Assembly (NCBI GenBank): GCA_946902875.1
Contig: OX336345.1
Span: forward strand, 9,083,395-9,147,394
DNA: 64,000 bases
Direction of reading: 5' to 3'
Source of the DNA: Nematopogon swammerdamellus
Taxonomy: Eukaryota; Arthropoda; Insecta; Lepidoptera; Adelidae
Positions within the stretch are counted from its first letter, which is position 1; each line of letters opens with the position of its first letter. The notes beneath the pieces were generated by a model that had not been told where the DNA came from, made no database searches, and was given only the letters and a program-made list of their open reading frames with translations. Positions 13,975 to 26,647 of the stretch are shown here, in pieces. The position numbers were made by a program, and so were the translations under genes.

Positions 13975-14299
13975 TTTTTTATGGGAGCTGGCACGGTTGG
14001 CTACGTCACCTACAATATTGGTGATGTCAGCTCATAACACCTTGGTGAACTAGGGGCCATGTAAGTGCTTCATTAAATTGAATTGGACGAAAAACATGAA
14101 CTGTTTACATAGCCCCTTTCATTCAGTGCGGTGGCACAAACCGAACGGGTTAAATTCTACCACCTAGTAAGGTAAGAAGGGAAAGGACCTACGGAATCCG
14201 AACCACGGTCAGTCTCCAATGATCGAACGGTCAAATGGTTCGGTTCAAGTTATAGATGAAGAAAGGCAGTCGACCGATCGCTCCAGTGAGCTACCGAGG
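13975..14299 (-). mobile_element. 5S/tRNA-headed SINE, long copy
   Basis: Reversed body from the T-run through ACGGTTGGCTACGTCACC to GAGCTACCGAGG, the reversed A-box end. The 5S-like part is rearranged. Confidence 0.8.
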
Positions 14300-15787
14300 G
14301 TAAGAAGAACACACTTGAATTTACATGAACAATGTTGTATGCTCAGAACAGCGATTTCAAAGATTACTTGTCCTGTGGTTGCATGCAATTAAACGTCAAA
14401 TGTTATTAAAACTCCCACAGTGAACTTAAACTTCCCTCATACAAACGAAATTATTTCTTACGTGAAGTGGTACAGGAGTTTAATTTCTGAGGCGTTTGTT
14501 TTCACCAAATATCTGTCCAGTGAAACTTCAGAGGAAACTCAAGCGATTGTTTTCTCCTCTCACGGACAGAGCTCCTACTCACTTTCCTGGAACGTCCACT
14601 TGGGAAGCTCTAGAACGAACCGGTATAAGTAGTTTCCATGTAAAGTATTGGAAATGCATTACAGGTTACTTATGGTACAGTTTAAGGCTCGTTGCGCTGC
14701 TGTTCAGAAAACAAGGTGAATGAAAATGAGGGTAGATAACAGGATAAGAGGACACCGGCGGCGCATACGGCAAATTTTGTGTGAAACAATGAGCTCTCTT
14801 TTGTGTTTTTCAAGCAACATTATCGCAAATTTATCGTAATTAGGTTTAAGATTATGCAGGCCGGCCTATAAGTCCATAAAAATCCAATTTCGAATAATTA
14901 AAAACATATGACGCGCGGGCAAGCCGCTTCTATGTTCTTAATTCGAAATTCAATTTCTGGGAATTCAGTCGCCATGGAGCGTTTCACCTGTGCGGATCGC
15001 GCTTTTTGTCTACGCGGCGTAAATTTCGAGAACATCACAATTTGCGCAACTTTAATAACACTACATCACTTCAAACGATCAAGAATTGAGTTGTAAGGTA
15101 CCTTAAAAATAAAGTGTACGACAGAAACCTGAGGTCAATTGATGCGCTAAAAGAAAATATCCGAAGAGAAATTGCTTACATCGCGGAATCGACTTGCCGC
15201 GTAGTAAAAATTTGATTTAAAATGCCCTCAATTCTTAGAATACCACGTTGCAAATTGTAGTCGTAACCCATCTCATAATATAGCAGACGAGCACATAAAA
15301 TTCTTCGAGAACACAGCTATCGCAATAATTACAACAATGTTTTTCATGAATACATATAAAATGTACCTTTCGATAACACTTTGCGAAACTATATTACTGG
15401 CGATGGGGATGTTTTTGATACTAAAACTTTCGCATGCGTTTGAAATTTGAAACTTTTAAGAACTCATCGCTTCGTCTGGTGAGTGGAAAGTCCACTCGGA
15501 CCAAACTAAATTATCGGAAATGGGCCACGTCTTGCCTCCAGCTTACTCTAATGTTTATATTTATATGAAGGCAACTTCACCTAAGCACGTAACTAGGTTA
15601 AGTATATCAAACTTAATAAACTTTTCTTACTAGGAGATGAATTTGATCTAACTTTATTAATTAGTTGTTTAGTTTAGTTGATTTAGTTTATGTGTCCTTA
15701 TTTTGTTTTTAATATTTATTCAGGTGCAGTTTTTAACATTTTATATAAGTATGATTATGTTGTTTATGTTTTCATCGTTTATTTATA
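14300..15787. other. No gene seen
   Basis: AT-rich sequence with ORFs under 80 codons and no family resemblance. Confidence 0.5.
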
Positions 15788-16377
15788 CAGGGTGACTGGA
15801 AATTCGATCTATTCTATATTATCTATTAGTGAAAGGGGTAATACTAAAGGTTATTTGAAACAATTTAACCCCCATCAACTGGGATTTTTTTTACATAATT
15901 TTTTTAAAATAAAAAAAAATAAAAAAATTATGTAAATTTACGCGGGAAATTTAGAGTGGCCACTCGCTAGTCCCGGCCTCGATTAATACCCTCCTCTACT
16001 GCCGATGGGCCCGGATATGTTCGGTGAAGCCATCGCAAGCTTAGATCCACACCTTCCTACATAAAAATAACAAAAATTGTGTTTTAAGACCATTTATTTC
16101 TGAGATATTAAGAATTTTGGGCCGATATTTTTATTTGAAATGAATGGTAGCTTACCAGCTTTCAGAAAAATATCAATGAAGTGCCCAAAAATAAGGATAT
16201 TTTTTAAACTTTTTTTTTCGATTACAAATCAGAAATTAAAACAATCTTAAAACCCCGATTATAAAACCGCTCATTTCCGACCCCCAGTTGATGGGAGTTA
16301 AGTTGTTCCAAATAACCTCTAGATTCTAGAGTCTAGAATAACCCCTTTCGAGGAATAGATCGAATTTCCAGTCAATA
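15788..16377. mobile_element. MITE with about 95-bp terminal inverted repeats
   Basis: The left end is CAGGGTGACTGGAAATTCGA; the right end read backwards is ATTGACTGGAAATTCGATCT. Both continue through GAAAGGGG, GGTTATTTG and CCCATCAACTGGG. The centre is AT-rich with no ORF of note. Confidence 0.85.
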
Positions 16378-17497
16378 TTCATCATTCAGTTCCAGTCAGT
16401 ATACAAATTTGCAACAAGGTTGACTTTTAACGCGAACTTATTAACTGTGGAAAATATTTCCATCCGCTGCGTTTTGCTTGGTGTTCCGTCCACATTTGGC
16501 GGAATGAGAAAGTTGGGAAAGGAGAGACTACGATATTTTACAGCTCAGTTTAGCGAATTCATTTCGGGGCGCCACACGACTACATACATACCGTACGTAA
16601 TCGATTTCGTACGAGTATGTATTCTATGATTTTTCAGAGGACATGACTGGCCGGCAACTTTGCATGGTTTGGAGATGAACATTTTGCATTTTGATTGCAT
16701 GCGACTAGCCATATTTTGAAAAAAAATAGTAAATATTGTTATCAATTAATTAACATTTTGTGGACCATGAAAGACCGCCTTTTTCAAATAAATTAAACAT
16801 GTTAATTTTGTAACTACAATGGAGTTTGGAAAAACCGAATGTAAATACATTACCTACCTAATTGGAAAAATAATATTTTAAGACAGACATATACAATACA
16901 TAAAATGCAATGTATGGTACATTGCATTTTATACTATGTAGAGAAGACCTGATCGCATTTTAGGAAACAAAAAATTAAGAATAGAAGACACGGATGACGG
17001 GTTGGAGGAGATATTTTATATTCTTTAGGCATGTATGTAATTTATTTTTAATTTTTAATATTAGTTATATTGTATGATTGTATGTCATGATTTTGATTAA
17101 TAAATATATTTTAGTAAATTAATATTTAAAATAAGAATAGAAGAATAGTCGCAAATAATTTATTTCCTTTATACAAAATGAGTAAAAAAAAACCGATTAC
17201 AAAATTGCAATAAGTATGATGAAAAGGCTCCTCAGCTCAGCTGCGTGTAGCGCTGGACCCCAAACACATATGAAGCATCAGAGGCTATAACGATCTAATA
17301 AATAATACGTATAAAAATCGCGAAAGCCAACGAGAATGAAAACAAAAGTTCACATAATTTAGTTAGGTAAAACCTGATAAAACCATGGCTTAACAAACAA
17401 ACAAAAAAATAAAAAAACTAACAAAAGGCAAGGAGAAAAAATAATGAAATAAATAAACAAACATTTATCACCATTAAGACGTGAATAGTAATAATAG
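16378..17497. other. No gene seen
   Basis: Besides the hairpin at 16900, AT-rich sequence. GCATTTTATA phrases recur at 16924, 18040 and 18310. Confidence 0.5.
16900..16932. repeat. 15-base perfect hairpin
   Basis: ATAAAATGCAATGTA, loop TGG, then its exact reverse complement. Confidence 0.93.
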
Positions 17498-17830
17498 TTT
17501 GTGTTTGGGTTCGGTACTTAAAAAGAATAGCCCCACTGCATCTCTCCCCGTGCATGTCGTAAAAGGCGACTAAGGCATAAGGACAAGATGCCGTGCTAAA
17601 GGGCAACAGGCTCGCCACCTCTCACCTTGGCACGGTACTTCCACCGAGTCATGCAGCAGGTGGGTCTTCGTGCCTGATTTGCTGCTTGATCGATTTAATC
17701 TTGTTCGAATACTTTGCGAAACGTGGTGGTCGGTGTTGTGCTGTAATTTACCAGAGTTCTTGCAGCACAACACCGATTACTCCGCTTACCCCGATTTTCG
17801 GGATTAAGCAAGCGTGTGTGATTTATTTTT
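17498..17830 (+). repeat. Dispersed repeat family E
   Basis: Starts GTGTTTGGGTTCGGTACTT, has AGAATAGCCCCACTGCATC, CACCTTGGCACGGTACTTCC, and an inner inverted pair GTCGGTGTTGTGCTG / CAGCACAACACCGAT. Function unknown; repeated at 48203, 50891, 56280, 58289 and 63048. Confidence 0.75.
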
Positions 17831-19740
17831 TTATTTAAGACGTGAATGTCACGTGCTGATATGAATGAGTGTCTAGAAAAGCATGAGTAATTTCAACGAA
17901 CTAAAGGGGTTGTGAAAAATGACTAAAACTCTATCACGATTAGATTGGCGATAGTTTTATTCGTGATAAATTAAGTTCGTGTATTCAGGAAATTATTGTT
18001 AATGATCTGATTAACAAAGAGACAGATAGCCAGCCATATTGCATTTTATACGTTTGAGAGAATAAGCCAGTACAAATCTTCTGTAGGCTAGAGTTGACAA
18101 ATGATTGAGATACCAAATGGCGAGCGAGCTCTGTTTGGATCTAATGTAAAGCTATTTAGTTATCAGTCAAGTGTGCGCGGACAGCCGTGGAGTCAAACGA
18201 TCTATCTTGCTGAAGATACGACTCCGGGGATGTGGTTTGATGCTGTAGGATGCATTTTGCCTGTAGCTGTGCATCTGTTTGTTTGAAGGCTGCGGACTGG
18301 AGGCAAGCAGCTTTGCATTTTATACGAGCTTATTGTTATACAGGGTGTGTAGACACGCCGTGCTCTTTTCACCAGCTTGTTCCTTAGCCTATTTGAAGGA
18401 GAAAATGCGAATGAATTTATTTTAAATACCATATATCAACATTAAAATTGGTTTGTTAAATTCTAGAACCAGATCATAAATACTAAAGGTACAATTTTAA
18501 TCTAATTTACGGCCAATTTTACCTGAGATTAGACAATGCTAATTAATATAGGTAAATATTATTTAACACTTTTAAGTTCTAGTTGTTTTTTTAAGTCGGT
18601 GTAATGTTTTTTTTTAAATTGAGTCGATCCATGTTGAAAGAGTTGAACTACCAGTTTTTTTTCAAAATTAACTTATGTACGCCATTTTGTTAAAAAAGTA
18701 TCATTCTATAAGCCTACGTTCAGTACGCATCTAAAAGATCCAAGTTGAGCTGCGTTCACGTAACAGATATAGGTACTTTCTCGAATAAAGTAAGTCTGTA
18801 AAGTGTGAAGGCCGAGGCGCGTTTAGGTAAAGGATAATATATACCTTTCGAAGTAATTAAGTCACGCAATAACTGAAACAGGTATATGAAGAAATTGAAG
18901 CATTATCTCAGAAATAAATGATAAAATTGTCATCCTTATTAAGCTGATATATAAACTGTTAAGGCCCTGTCAATCCGTATTCACCCGTACTCTTTCAAAG
19001 CGCCCGCCGCTTTCTATGGTTGGAGTTTGATGCAACACAATCAATCAATAAAAAATTAGGTTTAATTTTTTTATTCCAAAACTACGGATCGAAACAGAAA
19101 AGTAAAAAGCTACAGATTTAGATATATATTCAACAAATAAAATATATTTTTCCAAAGTCTTGATTTGGTCACGTTGCCTTAAATACATGTTTATAACTAA
19201 ATTCAGAGGCATGTTCATGATTTTTTTCTATCGAGCGAATCAAATCGTGGTTGCAAAAAGCTATCGATCTGCGCTGATAGATGAAGTATTCTATATTAAA
19301 ACTGAATCTGTCAGGTGAGTAATATTTAATATTGCTCACTCACTTAGTGGTAAACTTCTTGAATTTCGAGTCAGACGCAGCCTCACGTCACCTTAAGTAC
19401 TTATATGTTAATGCAGCTCTTACCTTACCTAATAGATCACCGTGTATTTAAGTTTAAATACGACTTAACGTAACGTGGAGTAGTTAGTACCTACTAAATA
19501 AGCAAAGTTTAGCACAGGTTATCTTGCACGGGTCCGCTCGCTTCGCTCGCTCTGTCCATAAATACCCTAACCTACTTGCACATGTAGTACTTGCACACTT
19601 GAATCTTAGAACTTTATGTTCAGCATTTAATTATAGGTCTAATTGTATTTATTTTTATATTTTATCATTGTTCGCATAAATACCTTTTTTCGAGAACTAG
19701 CTTTCTCGAAAGTGTTCTAAATATAATGCACACTGCAAGT
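17831..19740. other. No gene seen
   Basis: AT-rich sequence. ACAGGGTGTGTAGACACGCC at about 18340 may be one end of a MITE. Confidence 0.5.
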
Positions 19741-19822
19741 TTTTTTTTTATGGAAACTGATACGGTTGGTTGGATCACCTACAACATCCGTGATGTCAGC
19801 CCATAACACCGGGCTGAAGTGA
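19741..19822 (-). mobile_element. 5S/tRNA-headed SINE, short 3' end
   Basis: T-run, TATGGAAACTGATACGGTTGG, then the reversed 3' body to CACCGGGCTGAAG. Confidence 0.7.
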
Positions 19823-20399
19823 AGTATGGTTGTAATGGCATATAGATAGGTTTTACCTAAAGGTTTTAAGGTTCATTCAGTTTGTGATAGGAACGCATTG
19901 TACAACACAGACGTGGTGTACTGCGCACCTATCACATATGTATACATGTATATAATGAATTACACAAATAAATGCGACATGCATAAATAGATTAACTGAC
20001 GCATTCCAAAAGTGCAGAGAGTTCGTTGAAAGCTCTGTTCTCACGCTAGCCGGTATTGGTTCTTGTAAATTCCACTCAAAAGGATAAATTACTATTTCTA
20101 ATCTACTGAAACTGATATTTTAATTTCTACGCTAAAACGAAACACTTTAACTGTCCTATGGGGTGAAATTTATAGCTAATAAATTTGTCTAAATTTTGAA
20201 GTACAAGTACGGTTCCCAAAACCCTCGACTAATCTCTAAGTCACTTTTCCAACTAAAATTATTAAAACAACTGTCACCAAATTCGATATTTATGGGTCGT
20301 AAATTTACAAAAAGGTCTAAAAATTATATTCCGATTATTCCCTATGCAAAAATATCCATACAAACGATTCACGTCAAACTGTTACTAATTATTAGCTAG

Positions 20400-20880
20400 T
20401 TTTACCGTCGGGCGCGCAAGTTATCTTCAAGGCTGAGATTCGAAGTTTCACCGTCGGTCGTGCAGGCTGTCCCCAGAGCATAAGCTCACGAGGTCGATCC
20501 GCGAACAGAACAAATCTTTTAGCTGGCACTCGCGCTGGGCAGTCATTAATTACTCGTGCGGACCAGTCTGAAGACCAGCGAAGACGCATCGCTGTCGCGC
20601 GCCGTCTCCGCCGCCGCCGCCGCCGGGCCGCCCCGCTGTCTCCTCCGCCACGAGGGGCTCCATCGCGAACAGCTCCGTCGCGTTGCTGTCGAGCCGCCGC
20701 CGTGCCGGTCCGCCGCCGCCGTGCCGCCTCCGCCGCCGTGCCGCCTCCGCCGCCGCCGTCGTCGTGAGGCACGCGTCTCGCCGCGCCGCTACCTTCGAAG
20801 CGCGCCAGGCACGTTAGCCCAGAACTCAAAGTGCGTCGCGTCATCGAAATAAGATTACATCTAGACTGTGATAAAGTCTA
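20400..20880. other. GC-rich patch with CCG repeats
   Basis: Bases 20575-20800 are very rich in CCGCCG, against an AT-rich background. Both strands are open here only because of composition. It could be a CpG-rich promoter or first exon, or the end of a mobile element; no coding signal can be defended. A pair TTTTACCGTCGGGCGCGCAAG / TTTCACCGTCGGTCGTGCAG marks its left edge. Confidence 0.5.
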
Positions 20881-21478
20881 GCTTCGCGTGTGCTGTGTGT
20901 TAGTGTTGAGAGCTGAACATTCTTCACGGACGCGGAGACGTTGCAGTAGCTGATGAAGGAGGAAGCTGGAAGGCGTGCGGTATCGTTATAGCAATAAGTT
21001 ATTTTATTTGAAATCTCGTTTATTGTCTTATATATATGTCATTATTGTGTTCGCCGCGTTTCGTCGTCGGAGCTAGCTAGGCGGAGAATTTTACTAATTT
21101 TGGCGGATTATTGCGTATATGTTAGTAACGTACTTTATTACTTAAGAGTATTCCGGTCGGTTATCTATTGAGATCATTTTACGCAAACTGAATACGTCTT
21201 GCGATTATAGGCGCCGCGTACATCGTGTGTTCGCGTTCGACACGTGCCAAAGGCGATCGAATAGTACCTACAATACACAACTATCGGAGCGGCTACTTGC
21301 AACAGCTGACAATTAATAACGAACGACAGTTATCCAGTATCCTTAACCTAGCAGCGACCAGGTTAACCTGAGGGAACCTGTGCCTGTTATAGTATTTCAT
21401 TTTCACCTAGGGACTGTACGACGAGGGGTCCGCGCCACTACTGGGGTTCATCACTGCTGCGCCGAAGGATATTGTCAA

Positions 21479-22080
21479 AGTCTAGACTTATAAGCTAGAA
21501 TAATCTAGATATAAGATTAAGCTAGATGTAACTGGAATCTCGTTCATCGCCTCAAGAAACCATGTTAGTGTGTTATTGCTTTGGGGCCTGTCATGGGTTT
21601 CATAACCGAAGTATTTAATACCTGTGGAGCGACAACGAATTCCAAGACGGGGGGTGGAAGTCTAGATTTGTAACCTAGAATAATCTAGATATAAGACTAG
21701 TCTAGATCGAGCTGGAATTACGTTCATCGCTTCAAGAAACCATTCGTGCGACAGCGGATTCCGAGCTGGAATCCCGCTCATCGCCTCAAGAAACCTTTGG
21801 TGCGACAACGAATTCCGAGAAGGAGTCTATTATTATTATATATATTCCGAATTAGAAGAAGTCTAGATTCGTAACCTAGAATAATCTAGATATAAGACTA
21901 GCCTAGATTGTAAGCTGGAATCACGTTCATCGCCTCAAGAAGCCATGTCAGTGCGCTATTGTGTTGGGGCCTGTTACGGGTTTTAAAACCGACATATTTA
22001 GTGCCTTTGGTGCGACAATGGATCCCAAGCAGAGGGTAGAAGTCTAGATTGTAAGCTAGAATAATCTAGATATAGTAATT
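21479..22080 (+). repeat. Degenerate tandem array of about 180-bp units
   Basis: The phrase GCTAGAATAATCTAGATATA (or CCTAGAATAATCTAGATATA) recurs at about 21494, 21674, 21875 and 22054. Units also share GCTGGAATC, CGTTCATCGCCTCAAGAA and TGGGGCCTGT. The second unit has an internal duplication of the CTCAAGAAACC segment. Confidence 0.88.
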
Positions 22081-22215
22081 TAGGTTAAGATTTAATTATA
22101 ATTACCAATTAGTTAAGGTCGGGGAATGTACAGGAGAGGCTAGTAGAAGTAAGTTAGCATAACTAGTAGATAAGGTGACTAACTTAGGTCTAAGCTAGAA
22201 TAGTCTAGATTTAAG

Positions 22216-24646
22216 AATACTAACTTAGTTTTAGTGCCGGGCCTCGTATCGAGATCTCCTCGCGATGCCTGGTGGGAACTTATATGTGCCTGAATTATAG
22301 AATCTTTAATTTAAAGCTTGTTTATTGCCCATATTTTGTAACTTCTATTTTAATGTAATTAGGTGGTTCGACCAATATCGACGCTTCTCGTCTAGATATA
22401 TTGACGACACAAAATCCAGGCAGATAGATGCTAAAGTCGGTGCGTAGTCCCAAGATAGTGTCTTTCATTTCTTCCCTAGACGATCACGAAAATGTAATTT
22501 TACTGGCCAATTAACTAGAGATCAGAGAAGTCAAACCGACTCCATAGACCTTCTAGGTATTTACGAGACACACTAGATTGGGTTAAGATTATTTTATAAC
22601 ATTCTCAATCTGGGGTCATCTCAAGTTATAAAAAATTAAACATTTAAACATTTGTGTGCATAAATTTCTGACAGGGTAGAAAGGTAATATTTGAAATACA
22701 TAAGTAATAAATACTTAGTTCAAATTTCATCTCACAAAAACCAAAGTCGCCAGAGAGTTAGAGGTTCTCATTAACTTCAGAAAATGTACTGTCTAGAACG
22801 GAGTGCTGGATAGTATATAAAGTTCATTTTACAATTATTTTTATTTATGTTTTTTTTTTATAAATATATTGTGTGTACTTATTGGTTTGCTATTTATGGG
22901 TGATATCTTTGTCATATCGATCGTTATCCCGAATACTAATCCGGAATATACCGAATTTCATCAATCAAAATAAAATTTGTTCTATCGTAACATTTATGAT
23001 TTAATGTTAAAATATTCTAAACACATATTGAATTTTTTTAACAAGAAAATTATAATGAAGATTATTTTTCTATATACAAATATTTTTTATAAACGCCACC
23101 ACAGGCGTAACGCGCTTCTTAAAGCGCAGCACTACCAAAAATCGGTTTCTCTCGATTGATGTTTCTCTTAAACCGCTGGTTAGTAAAAATATATGGCTTT
23201 CTACAAGACATACTGCTTCACAACAATGAGCCTAAACAATCTATTTGAGTTTAAGTTATCACTCATACCTATTGTTTGTTAGTTTAATTATTATCTGCTT
23301 ACATACATATAAATAAATTTAAATATTTTCTAATTTGACTAGATAAAAAACAATCCAAAGTGTGCTCTCGAAAATACGGCAAACCCATATTTCCATGCCG
23401 TTCATCATGTTGTAGTCACGTATTAATGCACATAATACACATAGTGGATAAAAAATACAATACTGCCAATTACGCCGTCAATTAAATATTTATTGATTCT
23501 GCACTTACGTCCCCCACAAACTCACAGCGGTTTATGAGAAACATCGGTCGCTAGAATCAGATTTTTGGTACTGCTGGGTCTTAACAGATGCCCTCTTGTA
23601 AGTCTTCAATCCCCAGACCGCTGAAATTAAAGCCCTAGCTTAATAGCGTCCGTGTGTACCCGTTTAATGCGAAAGCTCTCTCTTTATTATTCCAGCACAG
23701 TTTGTTATGATTACATTAATATTTAAATTATCCAGTCAACAATTAACTGGGGCGACAAAACATGGACACGGCAATGTTAAGTTGAAAAATTGCTCATAGC
23801 ATTGAGGTTTAAATAATTTAATTAATTAATAATGAATAATGGTGTGGTGCTATAACCTTGCCTTTAACCTTGCGGAGATGTGTCGTATTACATTGGCAGA
23901 AACCGTAATAATTTGTTGGTGCTCTTCTACCGCGAACGGAACCGCCGCGCCGCCGCCGGCATAGCTTATTAATTAAAGGGTATATTATAATCCTTAAAAT
24001 TTACTTTTGGCTATGTTGTGTATGAAATTAAACAACTTTCACTAAACTACTTTCTGAATAGACAGAAAAACTACTCGCCTCAGAGTAATTGAGGTGAGTA
24101 GTTTCAACCCACTTCATTATTTTAATGCAATTTAAATAATGTTTTGCGTTAAAAAATACAAGTCCTGCCTTTGTTAAAATAATGGCAATTTTCATGATTA
24201 AAATTGTTCAAAGTGCTGGCACGGGTCGTTTTTACCAATATAATATATTCCAAAAGTACCGCATGACCAGCATTCCAAAATTAAATCTAATTAAAAAAAT
24301 AAACAGAAGAATTTTGTGCGGTAAGTAAATACTCTTTGAACGAAGCCGGTCTAATGTTTCCGGTGCGTGTTAGACAGGAATAATTTCAGATTGTCTGCTT
24401 CTGATAATGAGATTTTTTTTTAATTTTACTTATGTTTTTTTTACTTACGTTTTCAATGCTTTATTTATGCCATCATAGATAAGAAACGTAGAGATGAAAC
24501 AATAAGTAACAGGAACAAACTAAAATTTTATGTTTTTACCATATAATATGTTTACGTTAAAAACTATAATAGTATAGTTTTGGGAGGAAGGAAGGAAATT
24601 TGGTTCTATTTGGAATAATAAATTAGATTATTAAAATAAAAAATTT
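22216..24646. other. No gene seen
   Basis: AT-rich sequence after the tandem array; short ORFs only. A GCCGCCGCCGG patch lies near 23955. Confidence 0.5.
24068..24104. repeat. Short hairpin
   Basis: AAACTACTCGCCTCA pairs with TGAGGTGAGTAGTTT with one mismatch; short loop. Confidence 0.85.
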
Positions 24647-24802
24647 ATCTACACTAATATTATAAAGAGGTAAAGTTTGAAGTTAATAAGTTTGGATGTA
24701 GGAGGTAATCTCCGAAAATAATCATCTGGTTTAAAAAATTCTTCGACCAATATTTAGGATGGACCTTCAGGATGAACCTAGGTCATGCGAGCAAAAGCTA
24801 GT
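24647..24802 (+). mobile_element. Small non-autonomous Helitron-like element
   Basis: Begins TCTACACTAATATTATAAAG and ends GCGAGCAAAAGCTAGT, fitting a 5' TC and 3' CTAG(T) end with a short hairpin. These ends resemble common lepidopteran Helitron ends as I know them. Confidence 0.6.
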
Positions 24803-25629
24803 ATTTTATAAAAACCCTCCACTTTTAGCTGCAGCAGTTGGAGACCCTTTTATAATAAAAAGTTAATAATATTTAGGCTTTAGGTAAAATAAATAGTGAA
24901 CATGCGGAGTCACAGAAGTAAAAAAGTATTAGAAATGCAGCAATAATAAATTTCATAAAATAGGTTTCATAAAATATAATTTACTATACCAGTTCGTTTT
25001 TCTTCTTTTTCTGTTGGTTTTTTTTTATCCAGTCTAGGTTTTTATTTTATTTTTAATAATCTGTTTTTTACTCTTTTTAGTTATGAAAGGGGTTTCATTA
25101 TTATTAAACTTGTCATGTGCCCAGTGTCACTCCTGCTATTCTTACTTGAGGTATCGATCGATTCGACACCTCAATCAACAAAACGAGTAAGCTGTAATTG
25201 TCCTATAATTGTAAGAGTGTTTTTTTTTTCAATATATGTTACATACATAGGCTGTTGTTCACGTGAAGAAAATAAAATAAAATAAATTAAAAATCCATCC
25301 ATTCGTTTGGGCTCTAGGTAGGAGTGTGTTCTTGTTACTGTTTTTGCCTTAAAACTCGATGCACTCACGGTTATGATGTGAAAACATCAGCGATACGTCA
25401 CTCGCGATTTTCGCTGTTATAAGTTTTATTATTACCCAAACGAAATTCCCTCCAGCTCCGGAAATTTTTCGACATCGCGGTAATAGACGTTTACACACCA
25501 ATAATTAAACCAATTATGTTTTACAACTGAAATCAAACATTCTAATAGTTATTTCTAAAAAAAGTTCAGTTACTAATGCAAATGTAACAAAATAATCTCG
25601 TGGAACTTACGTGAAGGAGTGTTGTAAAC

Positions 25630-25765
25630 AGATCGGCTAGGGCGGGAGGATCACAGGGCGGGCGGCCGGCGCGGCTGGGCGGCGAGACACAACTGATTGC
25701 AGCCGCCGCGTCGCCGCGCCGCCCGCCCACCGCGGTGATACCAGGGCGGGCGGGCGCGTATCGCT
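25630..25765. other. GC-rich patch with GGGCGGGC motifs
   Basis: Runs of GGGCGGGCGG and CGCCGCGCCGCCCGCCC, then AT-rich sequence on both sides. Possible CpG-rich regulatory site; no gene seen. Confidence 0.5.
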
Positions 25766-26110
25766 CCCTGATAGCGATATAGCATTACACCATAGACCGT
25801 GGAATAATTTTCCAAGGAATGTCCTGTGAACACTTTCGAGCGTTACATTTTGAGTTTACAGGGTTTTAAGTGTTTTATATATTTCTAATGTTATTTGCAT
25901 ATGTATGTAGGTACAACAGTATAGTAACAATATAAAAATTATAAATAAATAATATTTACCATTTAAGAAATTATTAAGTCAAATAATACTCGTATAAATT
26001 CTTTATTGGGTGAATCAATATGGTTTTCCAGGTTGCCAATTGGCAGAAATGACAATATTTACAAATTTAAGAAAACAGTATGCAAAAACAGTAATTAAGG
26101 TCATATAGGC

Positions 26111-26484
26111 CAGCCTCGGTAGTTCAGTGGTGCGGTCGGTCGACTGTTGTTAAGCACACCTGGACGCGGTCAGTACTTTGATGGGTGACCGCTTGGCCGT
26201 TGGAGGCTGACCGTGGTTCCGATTCCACGTTAAACTGTAGATCCCTTCCCTTCTTACCTTGCTAGGTGGTAGGGTTTATCCCGCCCGTGTTGCTACCACC
26301 GCACTGAATGAAACGTCGGTCGAAAGGTCTATGTAAATAGTTCGTGTGCGTGTTCTTCCATTCAGTGTAGCCGCCATGAAATGAAGGGAAGCATTGACAT
26401 GGCACCTAGTTCACCCGGTGTTATGGGCTGACATTACGGATGTTGTGGGTGATGTGGCCAACCGTGTCTGTTTCCATAAAAAAA
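26111..26484 (+). mobile_element. 5S/tRNA-headed SINE, near full-length reference copy
   Basis: The head has TAGTTCAGTGG, a tRNA A-box-like sequence (TAGCTCAGTGG in other copies), then at 26149-26196 a stretch closely matching the internal promoter of 5S rRNA genes (GTTAAGC ... CAGTACTTTGATGGGTGACC), then a B-box-like GGTTCCGATTCC. A shared body of about 250 bp follows (GGTGGTAGGGTTTA, CACCGCACTGAATGAAA, GTGTAGCC, GTTATGGGCTGACAT), ending CCATAAAAAAA. The family is repeated throughout the window. Confidence 0.85.
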
Positions 26485-26541
26485 GACCTCTCCCAAGGCA
26501 CGCCCACCTCACGTGCTCTTCCGCTCTTCTCTTGCATCCAC
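26485..26541 (-). mobile_element. Short RTE-like 3' fragment
   Basis: The minus-strand reading matches the GATGAGAAGAGCGG ... GTGCCTTGGGAGAGGCC stretch of the copy at 59107. It abuts the A-tail of a SINE (26111-26484) directly. Confidence 0.6.
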
Positions 26542-26647
26542 AAGAGCCAGGAAACCTTTAAACAAAACATACAGAAGAATAATATACTGGTACTCGTATT
26601 GTTGTTATGATAGCAAGAAGTAAAAAAATTACGAAGAAAGTATTCTA

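Noticed and set aside
20392..20852. Two 100-150 codon ORFs rich in Ala, Arg and Pro
   Set aside because: They lie on opposite strands of a CCG-rich patch, where stops are rare by composition; no domain or motif is seen.
24068..24104. let-7-like microRNA, because the arm starts TTGAGGTGAGTAG
   Set aside because: Beyond the first bases it does not match let-7, and the stem is too short for a precursor.
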